Source: Aldrovandia affinis
Lineage: Eukaryota > Chordata > Actinopteri > Notacanthiformes > Halosauridae
Direction: 5' to 3'
DNA: 64,000 nucleotides
Assembly: GCA_029706075.1 (NCBI GenBank)
Contig: JAINUG010000086.1
Location: 496,001 to 560,000 of the forward strand
In this document: positions 25,101 through 38,408 of the stretch, piece after piece
How the letters are laid out: each line of letters begins with the position of its first letter
How positions within the stretch are numbered: the first letter of the stretch is position 1
Notes under the pieces: model-generated
Told to the model about the DNA's origin: nothing
Seen by the model: the letters and a program-made list of their open reading frames with translations, nothing else
The model's database searches: none
Position numbers and translations under genes: made by a program

Positions 25101-28100
25101 GGGCTGTGGCCCTCCGCTCGTAGATTGCAGCGCTGCGTCACCGTAGCTCTCTGGCTCATGCAGAATTGATGAAGAGTTAATGGGGGTGGATCAGCAGCTG
25201 CTTTGCGCAGGATCAGTGTCCTTAGTCGCACGTTTAATGACACCAAACTCCACGCCGCAAGGTGCATCGATCGCTTGCCAACTCTCTGTCCCTGTTTTTG
25301 CTTTGTTTTAATCGTCAAATCTACCTTTACTTTTACTCCATTACATCGGTGAAGTGTGAACGGGTCCTGCTTCATATTAAGTAGGCTATTAATTTCCTGG
25401 TTATGTTGCTGGAAACTGAGCACTTTTCGTAACTTTTCTATTGATGTACCGTTCCATCATTTCTATGATGCACCTGCTCACTAAGCATCTGAATCGAGTA
25501 CCAGGAGAGCTTCCATTTTTATGTTGTCCACAACGCTCACTACTGAAGCAATTCGGGTTGAGCATCTTATCCCAGGATACAACAGCAATGCCTCACATTG
25601 AATTGAAACCTGCAACCCCCCACCTCCCACCCCTGTTTGAGTTTGACACATCGCCCAACTTTTTTTTTTTTTTTTAGAAAGTGTTTATGCGCTACAAGCA
25701 TGTGCAAAATGAGGAGCGATGTCACGGCTTGCACGGTTTCCCAAAACCGAGGCCCCACCGAAGCCCAGACTCTCAGCTGTCAGGGGAAGGCTTTGGTAGC
25801 AGAACCGCAGCACTGCTGTGAATGACTGTGCCACACACGTCACCCTCCTCTCTTCACGCCCCTGGCATGAGTACCTCAAGCAAGTTGAGAACTTGTCTGT
25901 GAAAGCTTGCACTTTCCTGTGATCGCTCCATTGCTCAAAATGTGAGAAAGTGGTACCTGCAATGCTCATTGGGATTGTACCATCGTTAGCGTTTCAGGAT
26001 TGAAACTCCTCTAACGTGCACAGTCTCACGGTGCATTCGTGAAAGTCTTCTTTCAGCACAGGCTATTGCCTCGAATTCAAGGTTAACCGATCAACGAACT
26101 AAGGTTAATTAACCGAAAGGCAAATGAATGGGATGTTCTGGATGGGACACGTGATCATCTGAAATGACGGCAGTCGAGACAAGATGAGGAACAGATGTCA
26201 GACATGACAGGCTTCCAGCCTTGCTTGTTTGTTATGCTATGGCGTCTTTATCGTGATACTAAAATACAGCGTGGGCGATCACGAGAAGGTCATTTAACCC
26301 AACGATTCCGCGTTTTGCAGACATTTGCGCGGGCACGAGAGCACGTGCAGTGTATCCCTCTTCTGTCGCGCGCTTCGCGTTGGACGGCGAACGACGGCCT
26401 TGTGAAACCCGCGTCGTTCGGGAGTCGTCGAGCTGACGCACGCCGTTAGGGAAATGGCCGCTCGTCCTACTTCCCAGGCGACATTCCCTCCAAAAAGCAC
26501 AAACCGCCGACCCCGAGTACACGCTGTTGGAAACCGCGGGCGGAGTAGTCGCTGCGCGCCGCCAACTGAACAGCCGCTTTCCACATAATGATCTGCAGAT
26601 GGGAAAACAAAATCTTTCCACAAATTGGGATTCTGCCTTACACTTTCAAGAAATTAATTTAATCGTACCTCGCGCGGCGGCAACATCAGCGAACGTTGGT
26701 ACGCGTGCGTAATTCTCCCTTAATGGGCACAAAACGGAATACATACGACGCAGAGACAAGGTTTTTAGCGCCTGGGGGAAATGACTTTCTCACTGCCTCC
26801 TCGCAGTCGGTTGATGACTGCAGCAGAAAATGGAGATAGCCTCTCCTTTTAGATTTTTTTGTTTTTTTGTTTCCCTCCGCACGCATGAACAGTGCAATAA
26901 ACTCTGGGCACTTCATACTTGGCGCACTTCAGAATTAATGTTTGAAGTCGATTAAGATTGTTTACCAGACGTGTCCTTGCTCGCACCGTGGGATGAGTGA
27001 ACGCTCGGTATCGTTTCAGCAGACAGAAGTGTAGGGAAGGCTCAGCTGTTTAGCAGCCGCTAATTTACTTTCCCCCATTCTCCCAAATGGACTGCTACAT
27101 GTTCATTAGCGTGGCCTTGCTCTCTGGGCTGCCTCTGAAATATCCTTCTCAAAGAACCTTTTAAAAGAGCACCATTTCCGGCCTGCTGTTTTGAGGAAAC
27201 AATGGCCGCCTTCCAAGCGCGGTCAAATCATACGACCCAGCTTAGTCGGGAGCGTCAAACCCGGCCGTCAAATTCTCACGCAGTTGGCACAGTGGGAACA
27301 AATCAATAGGCCGCATCTTTTCCATACCGCCGTAAAGACGAACAAGTCGTCGATATTTGCAGAGTTCACAGACCCGGCTGGACGCATGCAGGGGCGCTGG
27401 GAAGGGGACGGTCTTGTCCTGGAGTCTGGAGTCCTGGGCCAGGCCTTTGTTTTGTTTTTTTCCCCCAGAAGCATGCGAGCTGAACGGCCTGGCCGGTGGG
27501 AAGAGCTGGCTGACTGCGTCTTGAGCTTATCTGGAGGAAGACAGCTTGGAGGGGCAGCGAGCGGCGAGTCAGCAGGTTTAGGGCCAGGGCGGGATTCCTC
27601 TCGCCAAGCCTAGCCCTCGCCCGCTCTCTTCCTCACCGCCATTTAGAAGCCATGTATGCTGTGCTTTAATGAACCCCACCAACATGTGTAGATGTATATT
27701 AGTAGTATTGTTACAAATAATAATACAACTATTGTTATTAATAAGTATTGCATTTAATTTGTTTTTAAATGCATTTATGCACATGGATATACATTTTTTG
27801 CTCACATAATCTGGCCAGCCGAACAGGGAGATGAAATACCAGCTGGCGGAGTGATGACATAAATGCTCCTTGGCCTTTACCTGAAGCAAATGAGACTTTG
27901 CCTTTTTCTGCGTCAGGAAGCATTTTATAATATTTGCATCAGTTTTGCTGAGTAGGGCCTATGGTATCACATGCTGGGAAAGTTGAAATGCCCCTGGAGC
28001 AATCTGTGTGCGTGCGTGCGGGCATGCGTGCGTGCATTTATTTTGTTTGATCGAAAGTTTGTCTTCCACCATCAGGGGCAGAGTGTTTTTCCTGTCAAGA

Positions 28101-28263
28101 CGCAGGGGCAGAGCTATGTGGCACAACGCACTGGTGGCAATTTGCGTAGTGTCAAGGAGGCTTAATGCTCCAAATGAAAAGAAAAAAAAAATGCGACGGA
28201 CCTCCTTGCAGGATTGCAGACTTGAATGGCTTCAGTCAGTCTGAAAATGAGACCGCATACAAA
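22138..28263. other. no supported gene; GC rises to the right
   Basis: No coding or RNA gene is supported. Frames of up to 140 codons near 26.2-27.6 kb overlap on both strands in CpG-containing sequence and have no domain. A 17-base T run lies at 25659-25675 and a GTGC-type tetranucleotide run at 28006-28036. The segment near 24.22-24.31 kb (GATTCATGATTTATTCATGC) looks like conserved non-coding DNA but cannot be judged alone. Confidence 0.35.
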
Positions 28264-28305
28264 AATACAAAGGTGATTCAATACGAATACAAAGGTGATT
28301 CAATA
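28264..28305. repeat. tandem duplication, 22-bp unit
   Basis: AATACAAAGGTGATTCAAT occurs at 28264 and again at 28286, back to back, with ACG between copies. Confidence 0.85.
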
Positions 28306-30879
28306 AAAACCGCAGTTACCGGATAACTTAGATGGTCTCTATGAAAGCTTCTGGTTTATTAAAGGGTGTAATGGAATACCATTAGCCTATATTGAGTGTA
28401 CTGACATCAAGTAAATTTAAAATAAATTAATCAGCAGCCAACTTCCTGAAAACGGAGCAGGATAATCCTATCTGCATTAGTTTCATGCTTGGGTAACTGC
28501 AAACAAGAACAAGGGAAATGTATATTCGTGTACTGGGTAAGTTACTATTCTCATTGAAGTATAAGCAATGGAAAATAAATAAACCATTGTGAATGTGTGC
28601 AGAGTTTGGTTTGATTTGTCATACTCGTCATATTGCTAGTACCAAACACGTGTTAGCAAGGTCTGTTCCTATTATCATAGTTCTTCTGTTATAATCAAAT
28701 GGAACAAGGTCAGGTGCAGCCAGTCTCTTTTCTAGTCTCCTTTTCCTTGTGGTGAGCAACCACAAAATCCAAATCCAAATTCAAACAATGGAGGGTTAGG
28801 AGAGGCACCAATGTGCTCTCCCCCCGGCATCACTGCCACCCATCTTTAATCCTGTCAGCAAACGGTACGACCCTTACGAATATTATTACAAACTGCTGAG
28901 TGTGTGAATGATGCTCTTCGCCCAAAAGAGCACGAAACCGGTGGCTAATCAGCATGCTAATTGTGGTGGCATACCATTTCCTGATCCGAGAGGATGAAAG
29001 GGGGATGTTTTACCGTCGCTGTAACTGGTGGGCGGGCGAAGGAGGAGGGGCACAGGAAGGTGTTACGGGAGTGTTTCAGCATCTGCTGTTTTCGCTCATT
29101 ACTGCGGTTATGTCTTGAACCTTTATCAAGGCACGCACAGGGCCTCCGTGGCCAAACGAGACAAATGGGTCCTCCTGCAAGTATGTCTCCAGGGGCTTGG
29201 CTTTCTTGCTACAGGTCTCGTTGTTTTTGCTCGTTGGTGTTGGGCCCGACCCGGGAGACGCTCCTCCGCCTTCACCCGGGGACCCCACCACCAGTCATCC
29301 ATCAGTGTAAGGCCTCTCGTGATGGCGAGAATCTCTGAACGATTAAATATGTCAGTAGTAACTATTAGGATTTGACTTTGAACAGTCCTTATGTTTGTGC
29401 AGTATAGTCCCTAGTCAGTGGGTGTAGTTTTTTGTCGCTCTCTTGCTCAAGTTCAGGGTATGGTTAACCATGCTTTATCTGTGCACCATTTTAAAGGCGC
29501 TCAAAATCTAAACCTGTGCTGATCGTAGATACAGTTTAACAAAAAAGAAAATGCACATTGCATTTTACAAGGTGCGTCCAATGCTGTAAGTCTTCTCGCC
29601 TTTGTATTTGTGTAGTATTTTAATTGTTCGTTTGTGATAATGCCACTCTTTTCGAACAACGGTTCTGCAACAGGGGGGGTGCAGCAATCTGGATAAGGGT
29701 GACTGATATTTAATTGCATTTCCTCCACTTCCATTATCCCACACAGGAAGGAAGTGTTTAAAATCAGAGCTGCGGAAATTGGTGTTCTGTCATGTAGGAA
29801 TTTGCATAATTTTATGGCTGCTGTCCTACTAATTACAGTCAACAATAGCCGTACTGAAAAATGAACTTTGAAAAAAGGATTTGATATTATCTGTGACTCC
29901 TACTTAAGGTCGGAACATCTTTATAAGCCGATGACCTTTTTTTTTTTTTTTTTTTCCAACCTGTTAAGGCCGTGAGATCTGCCTCAGCATTTAGCAGTGA
30001 GTAATGACTTGTGCGTTTCTTTTTGTGCTTTGATTGCAGGGCACGATGGATCTCGGTCCTTTTCCGCGCGCTTAATATCCAGACACGTCGGGAGTTGTCT
30101 GGCTCTCCGGCTGTTGTGATAATGAGCCGTGAGAGTAGAACTGGCCCACATTTTTGGCACAGGTGTCGGGCCGGTACACTTGTCAAGGGGCCGCGGGTTT
30201 GACTGGGCTTGATTGCCTCCGGAGTTCTGCTTTCGGCAACCGGGCCCCGACTGCACTTGATCCTCTGGAACCTTTGAGGGTTTTTTAATGACCTTTTTTC
30301 CTTAACCAGTTCATTTGGAACCATTCCACAGTCCCGTCTAGCACTTCCTGTCCATGCATTTAATTTTCTGGCCGTTGATTGTACATTAACCCGACCAGAG
30401 TGCATAGAGTTTATTTCAGGGGGTCTGGAGCGCCCGGGCAAGCCTCCGCTTCAACGTGCACTGCGTTTGCAAAATGAAGCATGATTTCAATGGAATTCAT
30501 GGCCTCTGCATTAAATGGATGCCTGTGTCCAGTCTACTGTTATGAGAGAGATCCTCGTTTTTTTCGGGTTTTTTTTTTTGTTTTTGTTCCTCCCAGGGAT
30601 GTGTGGAAATGGGACTGTCTGTGGTTTCTTTGTTGCACACTTTTTAACCAGGCGAGTCGCCTGTGCTCTGAAACAGTGGACCCTAAAGGGCGAAAAGGCC
30701 GTTTGTCAGGAGGTCATTTTGGTTTGTAACACATACCGTTTCAACCAGGGATTAAAGCCTCGCCGTTCATTGGGTTTGCTCTAGTTTTTATTTTTGCTTA
30801 TTCATTTTGTCAACCTGCTCCCTCCAGGAGAGTGAAAAAAACAAAAACAAACCCTGTAAACAAACATTCTGGAGCAGAA
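28306..30879. other. no supported gene
   Basis: Contains a run of 19 T at 29937-29955 and T-rich runs near 30557-30590. A 184-codon minus-strand frame (29887-30441) includes the translated poly(T) as a Lys run and shows no domain, so I do not call it. The 30.05-30.25 kb part is GC-rich. Confidence 0.35.
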
Positions 30880-31110
30880 AGCTCTGATTTTACAAATCAA
30901 ACTTGGGACAAGTGTAATAAATTCTTTGAAATCAGCCAATTAATTTACATGATAAAGGTGGAATAATTACGACTTGTGCTAATCGAGTCTAAAAATGTAA
31001 TTAGGGCTTTAGATGGCATTACAGCGGTAAAGCCTGTTTTTGGGAACCGTTTCAGAGCAGCACAGAAATGAAATCCTCTGTTTTGGGATGGGAAACGAGG
31101 CAGAAATTGT
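30880..31110. promoter_or_regulatory. putative conserved non-coding enhancer-like block
   Basis: Dense homeodomain-type cores occur here: CCAATTAATTTACATGATAA near 30937, GGAATAATTACGAC near 30961 and GTAATTAGGG near 30999. There are no long frames and no repeats. Balanced composition with many TAAT cores is typical of vertebrate developmental enhancers. This is inference from style only; no alignment could be made. Confidence 0.3.
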
Positions 31111-31824
31111 TGTAGAAATGGCCTCCTCTGCTTCGTTTGCTCAGTGCGGAGGGGTCTACAATGGGAATGACTGATCTGCTAATCTGTAAAGTACCAAGAG
31201 ATCAGGCTGGCAGGCCTGCCCACTGTTGATGGGGCTCAGTCTTGCGCTCTGCCAGTCCTTCCTGCGTCGGCAAGAAACCATGGGCCTGCGCAATGCCGAT
31301 GCGGAAAGGCTGCAGCTGAATCTGCAACACCCCCTCCCCATGGATCTGCCAATAGACGTACAGAATAATGAAAGAGTATGGAAGTGCCACCGCGCACCCA
31401 TGGACCATTGCAATCGATTTTAAATGATCAGGCACTTTATTTGTTTTATAAGGTCAATTAAACGACTCCCCTCGTTCAGAAGATGCATGGGACTTCTTTA
31501 AAAGCAAATTAAATGGTGCTTTTAGTCCGTCGGACTCCCCCGTTTTAAGCCGCAAGCGGGCGAAAGACGTCGGTGCTCGAGGGTGATTTGTGAACTTTTT
31601 AACGAGCTCGGCCGTCTCGGAATGAATACGCCCTTTGTCCGTGGAAAACAAAAGTGCATCAAGGAAGTGGCGGCCTGTCTAAAAAATCTATACGTCGCCA
31701 TTAGGATCAGAAGCTTAAGTAGCTCAAGTTCGCTTTTGAGAGCTCCACCATTTTGCGGTAAGTAGGGCCTTTGTCTGCCCCTGAAGGCCTCGGATAAGGT
31801 CAATCGATACGGCCGGCGCAGCAC

Positions 31825-31998
31825 CGGTGCGGAGTAGTGGCTAGCACTGGCTCGCAATTACGACCAGAAGGTTGCGGGTTCAGATGCTGAAAGTACTTAA
31901 CCTGAAGTGCTGCAGTAAATAACGGGGCCGTGGGTAAACAGTGAGCCACGTCACTCCGGATAACGGAGTTTGCTAAGCAAATAAATTATGTAATGCGG
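31825..31998 (+). mobile_element. tRNA-derived SINE relic (SINE family B), copy 2
   Basis: Starts GGTGCGGAGTAGTGGCTAGC (A-box region), then AGAAGGTTGCGGGTTCAGAT (B box), AAAGTACTTAACCTGAAG, CAGTAAATAACGG, and the tail GTTTGCTAAGCAAATAAAT followed by GTAATG. The segment normally between the B box and ACTTAACC is shortened. It is the best-preserved family B copy in the window. Confidence 0.8.
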
Positions 31999-32404
31999 TA
32001 TTAATACTGCGCGAGCTAAATGGCAGAGAAAAACAAGAGTTTAATAACACACTCTTTGCATTGACAATAAAGCTCACCGTTTACTTAATTTGATTTACAG
32101 ATTCCCGTTTCCCCCAGGGGTGTTTACACAGCGTACTGTATAGAGTGCGTGTTTTTACATGTTGCGGTTTGTACAGCTGGGTGTTTACTGAAGCGGATCA
32201 GGTTAAACACTCGATGCAAAGGCACCCATGAGGAAGCGTGCAGGCCGCCTGCAGGTTCAGTGAGGTCGGCCATTTTAATCCCTTAAACCAAACTAACAAT
32301 TTAACCAACAAATGCCATTCAGCGTGCTTCCGCGGTTCGGTGTTTTAACATGTCACTCTTAACACTGTCATTTTACAAACACATATTTTCTTGTTGTACT
32401 ACTG

Positions 32405-32629
32405 CAGGGGTGCCCAAATTCGGTCCTGGAGATCTACTGGGCATGCAGGCTTTTGTTTCAGCCCAGCACTAACACACCTGATTCCATTAATCACTTCACT
32501 AACACACCTGATTCCACTAATCAACTGCTCGTCAAGGCAATGAATGTTCAAATCAGGTGTGTTAGTGAAGGGCTGGAACAAAAGCCTGCATGCCCAGTAG
32601 ATCTCCAGGACCGAACTTGAGCACCCCTG
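32405..32629. mobile_element. hAT-type MITE, 225 bp, with 8-bp target duplication
   Basis: The left end CAGGGGTGCCCAAATTCGG and the right end (complement CAGGGGTGCTCAAGTTCGG) are inverted copies. The inverted match continues for about 60 bases, through GTCCTGGAGATCTACTGG to GCAGGCTTTTGTT. The 8-base word TACTACTG flanks both sides (32397-32404 and 32630-32637). Ends starting CAGGGGTG plus an 8-bp duplication fit the hAT superfamily. Internally a 30-bp unit with ACTAACACACCTGATTCC is duplicated at 32467-32526. No transposase is present. Confidence 0.88.
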
Positions 32630-32637
32630 TACTACTG

Positions 32638-33671
32638 TGTGGACTACTCCAGCCTATGATCAGCGCCATCTAGCTTGGCTAATAGTCATTTCCTCATTGG
32701 CAACTGTGGAGGGGGAATTCAGTGCATGTCTGCAGGTCTCTCTCTCCCTCTTTTCCCCACTTCTCTGAAACTGGGAAGGCCCGTCTTTGCAGCAGAAGCA
32801 TACAGGAAGTGAGAGGATCTTGCTTTTTCAGATGCTGATTGTAATTCTATGCATCATATAATATTCAGCAATGAAAGGAACTGCTTTTGAATTTTGTGGA
32901 AAGGCCAAATATTGGACTTTATTTATTTATTATAGTTTTTCAAGGTATGATTTAATCACCAATAAATCACATTTCATGTCAGTGGGATCTCACAAAAAAA
33001 TTGTGAACAATCTAGGCTTTGGCTTATTTTGTTGTACCTAAAGTGCAGGCATTTTTCACATATTTATTAACAGCCTTTGGGTAAATTTTGAGCAAGGAAC
33101 CTTGTTCAGTTTTTGGATATTGGTAAACATTTTGACAGAAATCGGACTAACACACGTCCATAACGACGTTTTCACAAATCTTTATCAGACCCTGGAATTA
33201 ATCCTTCGCTCATGAAGCTTGACATCTTCCTAAATGAAATGAGCAAATTAATCATTAGTTACGCTAGTCTCATTTGCAGTGCAAGTAGCCTGTGTACTTT
33301 GTATTGCAAAAAGTTAAAAAAGTTATGGGAGATGGATAAACCTCTTTTCCCACCTTGGTTGCAGAGATGAAGTAACTGAATAACCATTTAATGTTTCTCT
33401 TAGACGCAGTACACGCAGCAAGGGCTTACCGAAGCGGTTGAGGCGAATCTAGCCTACATCGAGCGAATCCCTGTACATCGCTTCCTGGTTTGCTGTGGAA
33501 GCGGCCTGCCTCTCTTCCAGTAAAACAGAGCAGAGACCCCCCTTGCTAGCCTGGGGGCCCGTGTCTGCAAGCCGACGTCAGGCTTTCAGGATTAACACAG
33601 TCATAAACCGACGATTTACTGTTACATCAATAATGGGCTCAGCAGCAGGGGGCGGGACCTTCCCTGGTAGA
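32638..33671. other. no supported gene
   Basis: No coding evidence or recognised repeat. The part at 32.8-33.3 kb is AT-rich; 33.4-33.6 kb is more GC-rich. Confidence 0.4.
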
Positions 33672-33729
33672 TGAGACTGGGCGAATCGAATGGGCAGCAA
33701 TGAGACCGTGGGCGAATCGAATGGGCAGG
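33672..33729. repeat. tandem duplication, about 30-bp unit
   Basis: GGGCGAATCGAATGGGCAG occurs twice, each preceded by TGAGACYG, in head-to-tail arrangement. Confidence 0.85.
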
Positions 33730-35619
33730 GGCGCGAGGTAGTTTGCTCAGCCTGAAAACGCATTCGTTGTCATCGGCTGCCCATCTTTTTAAAAGGGAGA
33801 ACTGGTTTAATTTTGCTCAGAGCAGAAGTGGTGCCGTAGCCCAGGCAATCAGTTGCGCCGGCCACCTAGTTAATTTAGCTACTCTATTTACATTTACTTG
33901 ACCTGTGAATATCAGAGTTTGCGTTAATTCTGGGCACACCTCCCTAGAAATGTCCTTTTAGGCATTAGTCAATCAACTCTCCCGCATGAAATCTGGGTGA
34001 ATATTCAGAGGAAAATCATTTGTTCATGGCTGGATTCCAGACCGCTCGACTGGGCATGTCGACATTAGGTAGTAGAGGCCGGCCCCTCCCTGCCGTGGAT
34101 TCCCTACAATCGCTGTGCCCCCCTGCCCCCCACTTGTGTTGGAAGCGGCAAATCACAGTGCCGTTACGGTAAATGCATTCAACTTTTCCAGTCTCGAACG
34201 AGCGCGCTTCGCTTTTAATGACCACGCCGGACCTCAAACTCGAACTTCACCCATCGAAACAAAAGGGAAATCCGATAGATCAGTAGCACGATCACCCGTC
34301 CATAATCTAACACCTTTATTTATTCTTCGGTTCTTTATTTAATATCTTTATTACATTTGTACACACAACCTACAAAGAAACCTCTCTTTCTACTGAAATG
34401 AACAAAATTATATTTGCCTTAACGTTTTCCCCTAAAAAGCGAGTAATTATGCATATAACGCGTTACTAAATAAAGAACATTATACTGTCTGAACGCATTT
34501 TATTCCCTCAAGTCTACCAAATTATGTACGGACTCACCGTTCCAAACGAATGTCTTGTCATCAGAAAGTACATTTCCCCCTACCAAGATCACAGCAGCCT
34601 ATTGGGCTTGTACTGGCCTACTGTCTTGCAAATTTGTAGCCGTTTTTAAGCAGTAAAACGTACAGTATTTCACTTTTAATAAGACCAAAAACAATTTATG
34701 ACATTACTGCCGTGCTCACAAAGCGTAACGAAGGATAAACGAGCATGCGAGGCTTCAAGAACCGCTCAAGACTGACCACAACTCATGACTAGCGTCTCAA
34801 ATGACAATATTTAGCGAAATGGTATTATGGTGATCTAACATCAAAATACAATAAGTATAGAATATGTAATTGCTGTAAAGTTTGTTTTAACCCCCTTTGT
34901 AACACCAAATGCAGGGGTGATTGTGCTACTGGTCGTACCCGTGGAGGCTCTATGGAAACCCTGCGGTTGACCTATCGCTGCGAAGAGGGCAGCCTGGGCC
35001 TCCGGGTGCAGGAAAACAAAAAAAGAATGAGCTCAGAGCGTCGGGGTGACGGCGATAAGAATGACCCGACGCGAACATGACGGCACGCGGAAAGTGGTCA
35101 CGGGGAGTGGCGGTGAAGAGGCTGTTAATGCTGCGGGATGCGGTGTGTCCCCTGAAACCATGTAGAATAATGCTCCATTCATGGCAGCCGCTGCTAATGA
35201 GGGCCATCTCCGAGGAGGGGACGCGGAAGTCGCCCACCGCGGTCGCTGTGAATATGACATTGTTCCCACGGCCGCCCCCGTCTCCCCCGGCCCGCGCCCT
35301 CCACCTCCCCACCCCCGCCTCAATGTTGCCGAGATGACATCAGGCTCAGGGCGCGGCTGGAATATTCTCTTTTGCCCCCGTTGGCCAGAATTAAATTTCC
35401 ATTCAGAAAGAAAATGTACAGTTGATTTGATCATAGGATGAGTAGCAAACGAGGCCCGCTCAGGCCCGCTCAGACCGCTGATGCCGGTGCGTGGGCCGTC
35501 GAACCAGCCACCAGCTCTGCTTGGAAGTGATCACCATGTACTCGGTCCGGGAGGATTCCCATCGCAGATGTACTGGAAAGACAACTGTTGTCTTTCAAAT
35601 TGGCATTTAAGTTATTTCG
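33730..35619. other. no supported gene; locally CpG-containing
   Basis: 34.3-34.9 kb is AT-rich; 34.9-35.35 kb is GC-rich with overlapping frames up to 133 codons on both strands and no domain. ATAATGCTCCATTCATGGCAG near 35167 resembles conserved non-coding sequence, without proof. Confidence 0.35.
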
Positions 35620-35745
35620 TTCTCATTCTCATTCTTTTTCTTTCATTCTCTTTTTCTTTCTTTCTCTCTTTTTCTTTCTTTATTTCTTATTTTCTTTCTC
35701 TTTCTTTTTCTTATTTTCTTTCTTTCTCTTTTTCTCTCTCTTGCC
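35620..35745. repeat. TTTC-rich polypyrimidine tract
   Basis: An irregular TTTC/TTCTC microsatellite of about 125 bases. Shorter T/C-rich runs continue at 35934-35972. Confidence 0.95.
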
Positions 35746-36129
35746 AGCATAATCCTGGAACAGAAGCCGAAAGCAGGGGTTTGTAGCCTGCAGATTGCAG
35801 AATAGATAGGAGCTTTGTAGCCATTGGCTGTGAGTAATGATGAGATGGCCTACATTGCAGGAGCCAGTGTGTTTGCAGCATCTGTAGCCTGATTTGTAGC
35901 TGTCAAGAGAGATTTTGTTACTGCCTGTGCTCATTTTCTTCTCCTTCCTATTCTTTCTCTTTTTTCTTTTCCTTTACGGATTATAAATTAACCTGCCAAG
36001 GGAGCATATAAGTGGATTGCAAAGTAGCAAGCAATTTGCAAATGCAGAACTTGTTTTGAAGGCTAAAACTGAAGTTAACATCCTAGCTGAGTTGCATATG
36101 CATTGAGTAATGGGAAAGTGATGCCAATC

Positions 36130-36149
36130 AAAAAAAAAAAAAAAAAAAA
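36130..36149. repeat. poly(A) run, 20 bases
   Basis: An uninterrupted A tract. No retroelement body was recognised to its left, so origin as a retroposon tail is only possible. Confidence 0.9.
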
Positions 36150-36754
36150 TGAACGGAGGAAAATATTTAGCATAAACACTGATGGATACTGTAACCCACC
36201 AAAAGTGAGTTTGTACCGTGTTTTAAGAAATATAAATAATAATGTTGGTAATAAATATTTCCATTTGCTGTGTTCGTTTTTGGCGCGGGGACTTTTTTTG
36301 GGGGGGGGGGTGCATGTTGGCCTACTTCATGTCAGGTTACTGTGAGACTCCTGCCACAAAAGAGGGGGCCTGTGAACTGAGAGTGACGACATTGTTTCAG
36401 ATCACACTGAGCTATGACCCACTTAGCACCTTCTAAAACTGTCAGCGCGGGCTTTATGTTCGCGTGCAGACGAGCCGCTCCTCTGTGCCCTCCTGGCGGG
36501 CAAGAATACATCAGAATACTTCAAAACCATGAGTGTCAACCCGCTCCTTTCGACGTCTCCCCCATTTTTCTGTCTTTTTTTTCACAGATATTTCTGAACA
36601 TAAGTTATGGCTGTTCATCATTACGCCATTATGGTTACATTACGACCGAGGGCTTCCATTACCGCTACATTATTCATGCGCTTTGCGGATGGTGCCCCTT
36701 CTATCCAGAAAGATTTAAAAGGCTTTGGATTTTACAGCCCCTTTTCCAGCACGC

Positions 36755-36890
36755 TCTCCTGTGCTGGAGCGGCTGAAGGGTGAAGGCTCTGCCCAGCGTC
36801 CCGCGCGGGTCTCGAACCCACGACCCTCAGGGCCTCCACGAGCGCAGGCTGGGTCCTGCACTCTAGACACCCGCAGAGTCCAGCCTGGGC
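36755..36890 (-). mobile_element. possible degenerate tRNA-derived SINE
   Basis: On the minus strand there is a convincing B box, GTCGTGGGTTCGAGACCC (plus 36809-36826), and about 55 bases upstream of it an A-box-like GTGTCTAGAGTGC. The spacing fits a tRNA head, but the body and tail do not match the other SINE families in the window. Confidence 0.35.
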
Positions 36891-38408
36891 CGAGTCATTG
36901 GCCGAATGTGGCTGGGAGCCCACGTCAGCATGGCCCTGGGTGACTTTTAAGGCAGCGAGGGGTTTCCCAGGGTCACCACTGCCTTGGCTCCACCCAACGG
37001 CACGGCGGCGGGCCAGTGGTTATCATTGAGAGATACGGCTCTCCTTCGATCGACGCTGGCTTTAGCCTGTATTCCCGTGTGGCCTGCGGTGTGCAAAATA
37101 GCCGCGCAGGTGAGCGGAGTCGGCAGAGCGTGTTACGCTTCAGCTGCAGAGCACCCGCGGCTGGCACAGCAGTGACTCCAGAGGCACAATTGCCAATTTT
37201 ACACTGCTGCCCAAATGCATCAATGAGAAGATTCAACCAGGCAGGGGATCCAACGACGTGCTAATTGGCGGATACCACACACGGAGTTAAAGTGGATGAA
37301 ACGAACACGCAGTTGCTAATTGTATTTGAAATGCGAACGGGGGATGTAAGCAGGAAAGAGACGGGCTCGGAGTGCAAAATAAACATTAGCAATCCTCGCC
37401 GTGAATCAATTTCAACTCAACTTCAGAACGCTGTGCAGCAGCAGTAGTAATGCTTTGTGCGTCATTAGGCTGACCTTAATGACAATGCGGAATATATGAC
37501 TCAGTATAAAAAAAAAAATATATATATATATACACGCACACACACAAGTAAATCCATATATATATTCTGGGGTGAGGGACAGAATTGCAAGGAAAGGCTA
37601 CTGATTTCAGTTGGACCTGCTGAGCACACTTAATATCAGCTGAGAGTACTTAGTAAGCACTTACACAAGCACCTGACAGAGGAGTGCGAGTCTTTACTTG
37701 CTGTGTCAGGTAAGCTACAGTTACATTGTGCACTGTAGAAAAGGACACTGTTTTTAAAATGTTTTTTTTAGTAGCTGAAATGCATTGTTATGAGATTCCA
37801 GTTCTGGTCAGCCGGTGAGTAGCTGGCATTGCTCTCACAATCCCGTAGGACTTGAGAAAAGGGAGGAGGTTGAGTGCCAGCCCTGAAATGTAAGTCTCTG
37901 GCCTGAATCAGGAGTTACTTGGAATTGAGGATTACCATTTTCTTTTTTCTTTTTTTTTTTTTTTTCTTCTTCTTTGGATCGGGTTGGAATTGACATTTTT
38001 GGGTTACGCGACATTACTGCGCCACACGCCGGGGCTGTCTTACAGCGCTAGGCTAATATCCGGAAAAGAAATGACCTTCACTTATAGGCTGCACGCTTCC
38101 TTATGAAATTATGAAATGAGAAATGTGGGGGAAATGGAGCAGAGGCTGGGAAGAAAAGAATCACTCACATTAGGGCTGGAATTGGGGAAATGATATTCAG
38201 CGGGCATAGGCACTGTGGGCTGTATTATAACTTGGGTCACTCGGATCAGGGAAGTTTCGCAAGCCAGAGCCTGTCAGTTTCCTGAAGCATCTTCAAATTC
38301 AGTGGTTAAACATGCTGTAAGACAGGCCCAAAAGTGGCGTTATATAGTGCATGTATATATGCATGATGTGATGATTCTTAGTTGTCCTTTATAGTCTCTT
38401 TTAGATTG
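36891..38408. other. no supported gene
   Basis: Includes a mixed A/TA/CA simple tract at 37510-37565 and a T-rich run at 37942-37970. The segment 37.19-37.31 kb (CCAAATGCATCAATGAGAAG, GTGCTAATTGGCGG) is enhancer-like in style. Confidence 0.35.

Noticed and set aside
29887-30441. 184-codon minus-strand frame
   Set aside because: It includes a Lys run from the T tract, has no domain, and an opposing frame is also open; likely chance.
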